Shown here in pieces: positions 1 through 6,800 of a DNA stretch of 8,599 nucleotides. The position numbers were made by a program, and so were the translations under genes. Where the stretch lies: positions 1 through 8,599 of the forward strand of contig JAISIB010000045.1 of assembly GCA_031262265.1 (NCBI GenBank), read 5' to 3'. Position 1 is the first letter of the stretch. Each line of letters begins with the position of its first letter. Source of the stretch: Prevotellaceae bacterium (GTDB lineage: Bacteria; Bacteroidota; Bacteroidia; Bacteroidales; Bacteroidaceae). The notes under the pieces were generated by a model. That model was not told the origin of the DNA and searched no databases. It worked only from the letters and a program-made list of their open reading frames with translations.

Positions 1-48
1 CATCGGCGGATATTCTTGTTTATTGTGTTCGTTGAGTAAGGGTTCCAT
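1..48 (-). CDS. Partial 5' end of a divergent gene, product unknown
   Basis: Reading the minus strand from the ATG at 48-46 gives 16 open codons (MEPLLNEHNKQEYPPM) up to the window edge, so only the N-terminus would be present. The same frame is closed by a TAG at 63-61, so the start must be this ATG or the TTG at 54-52; ATG is preferred. A Bacteroidetes-like -7 box facing this way lies about 56 nt upstream, which supports a real gene. The peptide is hydrophilic with no signal sequence in the visible part. I do not recognise the family. A 16-codon open frame can occur by chance, so this is only a moderately supported call. Confidence 0.4.
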   Translation of the reverse strand, partial: MEPLLNEHNKQEYPPM

Positions 49-103
49 ATTCAAATCATTCTAATCTTTGCGTGTCAGGGGGTAATAAATTGTTTGAGAG
101 GAG

Positions 104-111
104 CAAAGATA
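104..111 (-). promoter_or_regulatory. Possible -7 promoter box for the leftward gene
   Basis: The minus strand reads TATCTTTG here, an exact match to the Bacteroidetes -7 consensus TAnnTTTG. Transcription would begin near 97 and give a leader of about 50 nt before the ATG at 48. No TTTG-like -33 element is visible at the expected distance (the minus strand reads GAAA there), so the match rests on one box. Confidence 0.3.
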
Positions 112-132
112 GGCAAAACTCATACATTTTTT

Positions 133-162
133 CTTGTTTTTAACAGCGAATACTTACTTTTG
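133..162 (+). promoter_or_regulatory. Promoter of the dehydrogenase-ssb-gldE-PPTase operon
   Basis: TACTTTTG at 155-162 is an exact match to the Bacteroidetes -7 element TAnnTTTG. CTTG at 133-136 can serve as the -33 element, with an 18-nt spacer. This is the same spacing seen in the promoter before susC further right. The predicted start near 169 leaves a short leader before the ATG at 186. No other good promoter is visible before the end of the fourth gene, so this one probably drives the whole cluster. Confidence 0.6.
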
Positions 163-185
163 CAAAGAAATAAGTCAAAAACTAT

Positions 186-1148
186 ATGAAAATAGTCGTA
201 TTAGACGGTTATGCACTGAATCCGGGCGATTTGTCGTGGACTCCCTTGCAAGAGTTGGGAGAGTGCGTGATATATGACCGTACCCCCTCCGAAGACGTAC
301 TTGCCCGTGCGGCAGACGCAGAAATCCTACTCACCAATAAAACGGAAATAACGGCCGCCCACATGGCCGCCTTGCCCGCGCTCCGCTATGTCGGCGTGTT
401 GGCTACCGGCTACAACGTCGTAGACATTGCCGCCGCGCGCGAACGCGGCATCGTGGTGACCAATATCCCTGCATATAGCACCACATCGGTGGCGCAAATG
501 GTATTTGCCCATATTCTGAATATCACGATGCAGGTTGGTTATCACTCCGAGCTGGTACGTGCGGGAAAGTGGACGACTTGCGAAGATTTCAGCTTCGCCG
601 CTACGCCGCTGCTCGAACTCACGGGGCGCAAATTAGGTATCGTCGGGCTGGGAGCCACCGGCTTCATGACGGCGCGTATCGCGTTAAGTTTCGGCATGAA
701 GGTATGGGCTTATACCTCCAAGCTCCGATTGCAATTGCCCCCCGAAATTAAAAAAATGGAATTAGACCAACTCTTTCGCGAATGCGACATCGTTAGCTTG
801 CATTGCCCGTTGACGGACGACACACGCGAATTAGTCAACGCCGAACGATTGGCTTTGATGAAACCGACGGCCATTCTCATAAATACAAGTCGGGGTGGGG
901 TAGTTGACGAACAAGCGTTAGCCGATGCGCTCAACGGCGGGCAGATCTACGCCGCCGGATTGGATGTGCTCAGCACCGAGCCGCCGCGCGCGGACAATCC
1001 CTTGCTGACGGCACGCAACTGCTTCATCACGCCGCACATCGCGTGGGCGACGTTGGCCGCGCGCCAACGACTGATGACTATCATGACGGATAACGTGCGC
1101 GCCTTTCTCGCCGGAAAACCGGAAAACAACGTAGCGAAAACATCTTAA
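186..1148 (+). CDS. D-2-hydroxyacid dehydrogenase (glycerate dehydrogenase / hydroxypyruvate reductase-like)
   Basis: This 320-residue cytoplasmic enzyme belongs to the D-isomer-specific 2-hydroxyacid dehydrogenase family, which reduces 2-oxoacids to D-2-hydroxyacids with NAD(P)H. Its length is typical. The N-terminal part (about 1-98) and the tail (about 285-320) form the discontinuous catalytic domain; about 99-284 is the Rossmann cofactor domain with the GxGxxG loop at G154, G156 and G159 (GLGATG). The catalytic set is intact: R236 in NTSRGG, E265 in LSTEPP and H284 in TPHIAW. At the end of the second Rossmann strand (AYTSK, 175-179) there is no acidic residue, so cofactor choice (NADH or NADPH) is unclear. 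Closest overall style is glycerate/hydroxypyruvate reductase, but the substrate cannot be fixed from sequence. It is the first gene of the cluster, 12 nt before ssb. There is no strong Shine-Dalgarno sequence, which is common in this phylum. Confidence 0.93.
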   Translation: MKIVVLDGYALNPGDLSWTPLQELGECVIYDRTPSEDVLARAADAEILLTNKTEITAAHMAALPALRYVGVLATGYNVVDIAAARERGIVVTNIPAYSTTSVAQMVFAHILNITMQVGYHSELVRAGKWTTCEDFSFAATPLLELTGRKLGIVGLGATGFMTARIALSFGMKVWAYTSKLRLQLPPEIKKMELDQLFRECDIVSLHCPLTDDTRELVNAERLALMKPTAILINTSRGGVVDEQALADALNGGQIYAAGLDVLSTEPPRADNPLLTARNCFITPHIAWATLAARQRLMTIMTDNVRAFLAGKPENNVAKTS

Positions 1149-1160
1149 TACATAAAGAAA

Positions 1161-1568
1161 ATGTCTGTAAACAAAGTGATACTATTAGGCAATGTGGGCA
1201 AAGATCCCGAGGTGCGCTATTTCGAGGGCGGACGAGCCACTGCTCAAATCAGCCTCGCCACTTCCGACCGCGGATATACCTTGCCCAACGGCACGCAAGT
1301 GCCCGAACGTACCGAATGGCACAATTTGGTTATGTTCAACAAACTGGCCGAGGTGGTCGAGAAATATGTGCACAAGGGCGACAAACTCTATATCGAGGGA
1401 AAGATTCGTTCGCGCTCCTACGACGATAAGAACGGCGTGCAACGGTATATTACCGAGATCTTCGTAGATACGATGGAGATGCTGACCCCGAAGACGACTT
1501 CGCAGGCGGTTTCGTCGCCGGCTGCTCCTGCGGCCGCCGCATCAGATACCTCAGACTTACCTTTTTAA
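1161..1568 (+). CDS. ssb: Single-stranded DNA-binding protein
   Basis: This 135-residue protein coats single-stranded DNA during replication, recombination and repair and recruits partner enzymes through its C-terminal tip. Residues 1-110 form the OB-fold: the start MSVNKVILLGNVGKDPEVRY is the classic SSB N-terminus, TEWHNLVMFNKLAEVVEKYV (51-70) includes the DNA-stacking W53, and YIEGKIRSRSYDDKNG (77-92) is the conserved central strand region. The linker (about 111-130) is short and rich in Ala, Ser and Pro. The protein ends SDLPF, a recognisable SSB tip, though less acidic than the DDDIPF of E. coli. It is shorter than E. coli SSB (178 residues) because of the short linker. It lies 12 nt after the dehydrogenase and 6 nt before gldE, so all three are almost surely co-transcribed. 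The purine-rich AAAGAAA just before the ATG may act as the ribosome-binding site. Confidence 0.97.
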   Translation: MSVNKVILLGNVGKDPEVRYFEGGRATAQISLATSDRGYTLPNGTQVPERTEWHNLVMFNKLAEVVEKYVHKGDKLYIEGKIRSRSYDDKNGVQRYITEIFVDTMEMLTPKTTSQAVSSPAAPAAAASDTSDLPF

Positions 1569-1574
1569 CCGATT

Positions 1575-2912
1575 ATGGACGATTCTTTCCATTCCTTGTG
1601 GGACAGCATCTCTGTCCAGTCGCCGGATGCGGCACACATCGTCGCCTTACTTGTGGCCATCGTCTTGTTGGGTTGCTCGGCGTTTGCCTCCGCTTCGGAG
1701 ATTGCCTATTTTTCGTTGTCGCCTGCGGACAAGAAAGCGTTGGAAGACGACGATAGTCCGGCGAACCGAAAGGTGAGAAACCTCTTGGCGACTACCGACC
1801 GCCTGCTGGCCACCATTCTGATCACGAACAATTTCATCAACGTCACTGTGGTGATTCTGTGCAACTATTTTTTTGCCAGCGTCTTCTCGTTCGGCTCGCC
1901 CGTGGCCGAGTTTCTGGTGATTACGGTGATTCTAACGTTCTTGCTGCTGCTTTTCGGCGAGATTATGCCGAAGATCTATTCCTCGCAACGCCCGTTGGCT
2001 TTCGCCCGCTTCGCCGCGCCCGGACTGTTGTTTTGTCGGGCGTTGTTTCGGCCGGTGGCTTCGTTGCTGATGAAATCCTCCGGTTTCGTCAACCGACACC
2101 TCTCGCACAAGCGGCAGGCCGCCATTTCGGTGGACGAGCTGTCGCAAGCACTCGAACTGACCGACCGGACGGAACTGAGTGAAGAGAAAAATATTTTGGA
2201 AGGCATCGTGCGATTCGGAAAAGAGACCGTGAGAGAAGTCATGACCTCACGCTTGGATATGGTCGACCTCGATATTCGCGCACCCTTCGAGCAAGTGTTG
2301 CAATGCGTGGTAGACAATGCCTATTCGCGTATTCCGGTGTATGCCGGCACGCAGGATAATATCAAGGGCGTCCTTTATATCAAAGATTTGCTCCCGCATA
2401 TTAATAAAGGTGCGCACTTCCGGTGGCAGTCGCTCATACGTCCGGCCTATTTCGTGCCCGAGACCAAGAAAATCGACGATTTGTTGCGCGACTTCCAGAC
2501 CGATAAGATACACATCGCTATCGTGGCCGACGAGTTCGGCGGCACTTCCGGTATTATCACGATGGAAGATATTATGGAGGAAATCGTCGGCGAGATTCAC
2601 GACGAGTACGATGACGATGAGCAAACCTATACGCGCCTGAACGATACCACTTGGTTGTTTGAAGGGAAGACCTTGCTGACAGATTTCTATCGAATCACCG
2701 AAATGGATGACGAAGTGTTCGACAAAGTCTCCGGTGATGCCGACACGATAGCAGGCTTACTGCTCGAAATGACCGGCGAGTTTCCGACCCTGCATCAGAA
2801 ATTGCATTATGCGGACTGCGAATTTGAAGTGATGGCCGCCGACAATCGACGAATCCTGCAAGTAAAGTTCACCAAACAGTCGCCGGCCGATGCCGCTCTA
2901 CCGGCAACTTGA
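1575..2912 (+). CDS. gldE: GldE-like CNNM/CBS/CorC membrane protein
   Basis: This 445-residue inner-membrane protein has the full hemolysin-C/CorC architecture. A CNNM (DUF21) membrane domain covers about 20-170, with hydrophobic segments near 20-42, 79-104, 109-132 and 143-167, the motif SASEIAYFSLS (39-49), NNFIN (85-89) and GEIMPK (128-133). A cytoplasmic CBS pair follows at about 220-340, ending in the family hallmark VADEFGGTSGIITMEDIMEE (317-336). A CorC_HlyC domain occupies about 351-433. The family is linked to Mg2+/Co2+ transport. In gliding Flavobacteria GldE is tied to motility and to the lipoprotein GldD, while in Bacteroidales that do not glide its role is not settled. The position directly behind ssb is typical of Bacteroidetes and is the main reason for choosing gldE over a generic CorC name. 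No gldD follows; the next gene overlaps by 23 nt. No clear Shine-Dalgarno sequence is visible in the 6-nt gap after ssb. Confidence 0.9.
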   Translation: MDDSFHSLWDSISVQSPDAAHIVALLVAIVLLGCSAFASASEIAYFSLSPADKKALEDDDSPANRKVRNLLATTDRLLATILITNNFINVTVVILCNYFFASVFSFGSPVAEFLVITVILTFLLLLFGEIMPKIYSSQRPLAFARFAAPGLLFCRALFRPVASLLMKSSGFVNRHLSHKRQAAISVDELSQALELTDRTELSEEKNILEGIVRFGKETVREVMTSRLDMVDLDIRAPFEQVLQCVVDNAYSRIPVYAGTQDNIKGVLYIKDLLPHINKGAHFRWQSLIRPAYFVPETKKIDDLLRDFQTDKIHIAIVADEFGGTSGIITMEDIMEEIVGEIHDEYDDDEQTYTRLNDTTWLFEGKTLLTDFYRITEMDDEVFDKVSGDADTIAGLLLEMTGEFPTLHQKLHYADCEFEVMAADNRRILQVKFTKQSPADAALPAT

Positions 2913-3513
2913 CACGCCGCACCTGCGTTGGGCGATATGGCAGTACGGCGAGAGCCTCGATGAGTTGCGCCGCATGCTCCCGTCCGACTATCCCGACACG
3001 CCCTCCGCGACGGGCGAGGCGCGCCTGCGCGAATGGTTGACCGTGCGCGTATTGCTGTACCGCATGTTGGGCGTTTCGGCACTCGTTCGATACGCGGAGA
3101 GCGGCCGCCCCCGCATAGAATCCCTCGACGACCCGCCCTGTGTCAGCATCTCGCACACCCGAGGCTACGCCGCCGTTGCAGTGAGTGGCGAGGAGGTCGG
3201 CATCGACATCGAATACCTGCATCCGCGCGTCGAGCGCATTGCCGATCGTTTTCTTTCGCCGGCCGAGTTGGACGATGTACGGGCGTTGCCCGCCGCCGAA
3301 CGCGCGTTGCAGATGCTTCTCTATTGGTCGGGCAAAGAGACCGTCTACAAACGCCTCGGACGTACGGGCGTCGACTTCCGCCGACAACTTCGTTTCCATC
3401 CCTCGCCCGACGGCATCGCTCCGATGACGTGCGATGCCCTCCTCCCCGATGCTTCCCACTGTCTTTCCGTCTCTTTCCTGACGACCCCCGACTTCGTACT
3501 CACATGGGCGTAG
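2890..3513 (+). CDS. 4'-phosphopantetheinyl transferase superfamily protein
   Basis: This 207-residue enzyme should move the 4'-phosphopantetheine arm from coenzyme A to the active-site serine of an acyl or peptidyl carrier protein. The family motifs are all present: SISHT with H89 (86-90), GIDIEY with the Mg2+-binding D106 and E108 (104-109), FLSPAE (121-126), and WSGKETVYK with K149, E150 and K154 (146-154). Its two-lobed length fits the Sfp-like group, not the short AcpS group (about 120 residues). The ATG lies inside the last codons of gldE (23-nt overlap) with no good Shine-Dalgarno, which suggests translational coupling; the next in-frame Met (M29) would remove a normal part of the N-terminus. 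No carrier protein or synthase lies in the window, so the partner is unknown; housekeeping fatty-acid ACP is one candidate. It is the last gene of the cluster. Confidence 0.92.
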   Translation: MPLYRQLDTPHLRWAIWQYGESLDELRRMLPSDYPDTPSATGEARLREWLTVRVLLYRMLGVSALVRYAESGRPRIESLDDPPCVSISHTRGYAAVAVSGEEVGIDIEYLHPRVERIADRFLSPAELDDVRALPAAERALQMLLYWSGKETVYKRLGRTGVDFRRQLRFHPSPDGIAPMTCDALLPDASHCLSVSFLTTPDFVLTWA

Positions 3514-3569
3514 AGGCTACTCTCGCCTGCCTGCGCGCCCCTCAAAACAACACAGTCGGAGCCTAAAAT

Positions 3570-3653
3570 AAGCGACTAAGTTGTTTAAATAACTAACTCG
3601 CTTGTTTAAACAAGCGACTGAGTTATTTTCCTAAGCTCATAGGTTATTTTCGC
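3570..3653. repeat. Decayed palindromic array with 21-nt period
   Basis: Four successive 21-nt units begin at 3570, 3591, 3612 and 3633. Three arms are related: AAGCGACTAAGTT (3570-3582), AACTAACTCGCTT (3591-3603, close to the reverse complement of the first) and AAGCGACTGAGTT (3612-3624, 12 of 13 identical to the first). The first two arms are each followed by GTTTAAA, and units three and four share GTTATTTTC. By eye, units 1 and 3 agree at 16 of 21 positions, units 1 and 2 at 14, and units 3 and 4 at 14. The similarity fades further right. There are no unique spacers between conserved repeats, so it is not CRISPR. Its role is unknown; a terminator or a dispersed intergenic repeat are the likeliest options. 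Confidence 0.65.
3587..3628. terminator. 42-bp imperfect palindrome, possible bidirectional terminator
   Basis: The core CGCTTGTTTAAACAAGCG (3599-3616) is a perfect 18-bp palindrome centred between 3607 and 3608. It extends outward to 3587-3628 with two mismatched pairs per stem. The outer edges are AAATAACT on the left and AGTTATTT on the right, followed by TTCC, so a transcript in either direction would make a long stem with A/U-rich flanks. It lies 74-115 nt after the PPTase stop codon and could end that operon. The flanking U-run is broken by an A, so termination is an inference. Confidence 0.45.
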
Positions 3654-3672
3654 GAGTTCGTACGGTATTCCG

Positions 3673-3692
3673 CTACGCTGCTTCGTAGTTTT
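3673..3692 (+). terminator. Small hairpin with T-tail, weak terminator candidate
   Basis: CTACG (3673-3677) and CGTAG (3684-3688) can pair across the 6-nt loop CTGCTT, with a possible extra G-U pair outside, and are followed by TTTTCTGTT. The shape is that of an intrinsic terminator for the upstream operon, but a 5-bp stem is short. Confidence 0.35.
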
Positions 3693-3769
3693 CTGTTGCG
3701 TGTGTTAATTGATGCTAATAAACTCCGAGCGGATTCATTAAAAGTTGCATTTATATGTATTAAACGTAC

Positions 3770-3800
3770 AAATGCGAAGTAAAAACGCATTTTTTCTTTC
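3770..3800 (+). terminator. Hairpin followed by a T-rich tract just before the susC promoter
   Basis: AAATGCG (3770-3776) and CGCATTT (3786-3792) form a perfect 7-bp stem around a 9-nt A-rich loop, and the next bases are TTTCTTTC and then TTTTTG. This resembles an intrinsic terminator that would insulate susC from readthrough. It ends right before the -33 element at 3808. The stem is A/T-rich, so strength is uncertain. A further GCATTT at 3747-3752 could pair with the left arm instead. Confidence 0.4.
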
Positions 3801-3807
3801 TTTTTGT

Positions 3808-3837
3808 TTTGACATTTAAATTATGTAAATACCTTTG
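3808..3837 (+). promoter_or_regulatory. Promoter of susC-susD
   Basis: TACCTTTG at 3830-3837 matches the Bacteroidetes -7 consensus TAnnTTTG exactly, and TTTG at 3808-3811 matches the -33 element, separated by 18 nt. Transcription should begin near 3844, giving a leader of about 39 nt before the ATG at 3883. It is the best promoter in the window. No operator or direct repeat that would mark a dedicated regulator is evident around it. Confidence 0.7.
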
Positions 3838-3882
3838 CGCCCGAGATAAACATAAAAGTAATTAAGCCAAGTGGAAAACATT

Positions 3883-6800
3883 ATGAAGAAACTCTCAATG
3901 ATGTTGGCATTCTTGTGTATTTACACAGGACTTGCATTGGCACAAACTCGGACAATAACGGGAACCGTCACTTCGGCGGAAGACGGTTTACCCATTATTG
4001 GTGCTACAGTAATGATTCCGGGTACGAGTACAGGTACAGCCACCAATGTGGACGGGCAGTTCTCAATTGCTGTCCCGAGCGGGGCGACTACGTTGTCATT
4101 TTCATTCGTGGGCATGGTCCCGCAAGAGTTGCCCATTCGGGCGACGAGGAATGTCGTTATGCAGCCGGATGCACAATTGCTGGACGAAGTGGTGGTGACC
4201 GCGTTGGGTATTTCCCGCAGCGAGAAAACGTTAGGCTACGCCGCTCAAACGGTGAAAGCCGATGAAATCTCGGCCGGAAAATCCGGATCGGTGATGGCCG
4301 GACTGGCCGGTAAGGTAGCCGGTGTGAACATTTCCTCTTCCGGACCCGCGGGAACGTCGCAGAAAGTGCTCATCCGCGGTATTTCTTCGCTGAACTCCAA
4401 CTCGCCGTTGTATATCGTCGACGGTTCGCCGATCGACAATTCCCGATCGGGTAACGATGCGACCGACTTCGGTAATGCGGCGAACGACGTCAATGCGGAA
4501 GACGTGGAGTCGGTGACCGTATTGAAGGGAGCTTCAGCAACCGCTCTTTACGGGTCGCGCGCGGCGAACGGCGTGATCATGATCACCACCAAACGGGCGA
4601 AGAACGAGAAACTGACCGTTTCTTACGACGGTACGTTTACGGCCTCCTCTCCCTTACGCTTCATGCAGACGCAAGACATGTACGGACAAGGCTGGGGATC
4701 TTGGGACGCACATGAAAACGGTTCGTGGGGACCGCGTCTGGACGGACGGCCGCACGTATGGGGTTCCGACTATTTGGAAACTCCGATGGTCAAACCGTTC
4801 TCTTACGTCAAAGACAATATGGCCAATTTCTTCGTGACGGGCTTGGAGATGAACAACGTCTTCTCCGTGCGTTACGGTACGGACAAGGTCGGTATCTATG
4901 CTTCTTACGGCAATCTGAACAGCAACGGCATTCTTCCGAACGACGGCGACTTGCACTCGCGCCATACGTTCTCGCTGCGTGCGAACGCGAAAACCGATAA
5001 ATTCGACTTCAAGATGGGTATGAACTATGTGCGCCGTGACTATCGTCGTACGGAAGGCATGGAGATGGAGATGTTGCAACACGCCGTCGACGTGGACATC
5101 GCATCCATGAAGGACTACAACGATGAACGCTACAACTTGGACAACTACTATACGCCCTATGCGACCAATCCGTATTGGATGATAGACAACAACTATTATA
5201 AGAACCAAGTGGATCGTATATACGGGAACATGGATTTGACGTACGAAATCATTCCGGGATTGAAAGCGACGGGACGATTGAGCGGTGACTTTACGAACAG
5301 CCGTACCAAAAACGTCAACGCCAAATCTACGTTCACGCCCAATTCGTACAGTGCGGACAACGGGGCGACCGAAGCCCTCGGTTACTACTCCAACGGACGA
5401 GGCTATATCCATCAGATTGACGCCATGGCGTTCCTGAGTGCCGACTACACGGTGGGAGATTTCTCGCTGAGCGGACAGGCCGGATGGAACCTGAACCAAA
5501 GAGGTTCTTCCTCCGTAAGTTCCGCCGTCAATGGGCTGGATATACCGGGTTGGTACAACCTGTTGAACACCACCTCGGCGGCTGTTCCGTCGGAGTCGGA
5601 CTCGAAGCGTCGCTTGATCGGTTTGTTCGGGCAGGCCGAAGTAGGATATAAATCCTATGCTTATTTGACGCTTTCGGCGCGTAACGACTGGTCGTCTACG
5701 TTGCCACAAGGATTGAACAGCTACTTCTATGCGGGCGCGAACCTTTCCATCCTACTGAATGAAATATTCCCGAGCTTGAAAGAGCACCACGTGGACTTTC
5801 TGAAAGTCCGCTTGGCCTGGGGACAAACCGGTAGTGACGCTAGTACTTATTTGACGTCGACGACATACCGCCCGTTCTCTGTCGGCTATACGGTTTTGCC
5901 GTTAGGCGGTGCTTCGGGCTTGACCGAATACAATGTCTTGCCGAATACCAGCCTGAGACCGGAAATGACGACGGAGACGGAGTTTGGTTTAACAGGTAAT
6001 TTCTTCAGCAATCGCCTGTCTGTGGATGTGGCCTACTATCATCGCCGTACGAAAGACCAGATTATTTCGGCCAGCATGGCACCCGAAACGGGTTATACGA
6101 GCGGTACCCGCAACGTCGGCGTCTTGCAGAACCAAGGTATTGAACTGTTGGCCAGCGTAACGCCCGTTCGCACCCGCGACTGGGAATGGGAAGTTGGGGT
6201 TTCGTTCTCCAAAAACTGGTCGAAGGTAGTCGAGTTATGGGACGATGTGACCGAATATAATCTTCGAAATTTTCGAGGTGTTTACCAAACGATGAAAGTA
6301 GGTGAGCCGATTAGCGTGTTGCGCTTGTACGATGCGAATAAGGTATTGGATACGACCAGTCCCTACTATGGGTATTACATCGTGAACAATAATGGTTACT
6401 ATGTGGTGAGCGGTACGGAAATGAAGACGATTGGTCCTACGCAACCCGATTTTATTGCGGGTGTGACTACATCGTTGAAATACAAGAACTTCCGTCTATA
6501 CGTGGTGGGCGACTGGCACGCCGGCGGATGGATGACATCCAATACGGCCTACATCACACACTTCAACGGAAACGCGACGCCGACCCTCTACAACGAACGT
6601 CGTTCATTTATTTTCCCTCATTCGGTGAAGCAAGTGAACGGTGAGTACGTGGAGAACAATATTCCCGTAGCGGAAACCAATATGTATGCCGTGTTGGGTA
6701 ACTACTCGACTAACCCGACCATACGGGAACAGTTTACTTTGCCGCGTGACTATTTCAAGATTCGTGAAATCACGCTGACGTATGACATGCCGCGCAGTCT

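Larger units (their letters stand above)
3514..3882. other. Intergenic region between the PPTase operon and susC
   Basis: This 369-nt stretch holds no convincing coding frame. In order it contains about 55 nt of unremarkable GC-rich spacer, a 21-nt-period palindromic array, a small hairpin followed by TTTT, an AT-rich tract, a second hairpin followed by a T-rich tract, the susC promoter, and a leader of about 40 nt. No ECF sigma factor, anti-sigma factor or other regulator is encoded here. The elements are listed separately. Confidence 0.8.

Noticed and set aside
2247..2624. 125-codon antisense frame inside gldE
   Set aside because: It is opposite the conserved CBS domains, with no motif or promoter of its own.
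2869..3459. 196-codon open frame on the minus strand opposite the PPTase gene
   Set aside because: The plus-strand frame carries all PPTase motifs. The antisense product has no recognisable features, and GC-rich DNA tends to lack stops on both strands.
3033..3566. 177-codon plus-strand frame overlapping the PPTase gene and the spacer
   Set aside because: It is an out-of-frame, Arg-rich shadow of the PPTase gene with no domain and no ribosome-binding site.
3604..3611. GTTTAAAC as a meaningful 8-bp recognition site
   Set aside because: It is simply the centre of the larger palindrome and needs no separate explanation.
3570..3653. Regular 21-nt repeats as a CRISPR array
   Set aside because: There are no conserved direct repeats of 25-40 nt with unique spacers between them, one unit is inverted, and no cas gene is present.
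3871..3882. GTG at 3871 as the start of susC
   Set aside because: It would put MENI in front of an otherwise perfect signal peptide that begins MKK at the ATG at 3883, and the purines just before that ATG fit a ribosome-binding site.
4654..5709. 351-codon open frame on the minus strand inside susC
   Set aside because: It lies fully antisense to a well-supported transporter gene. Its product is a skewed mix rich in Arg, Val and His with no domain or motif, as expected from reading codon-biased DNA backwards.
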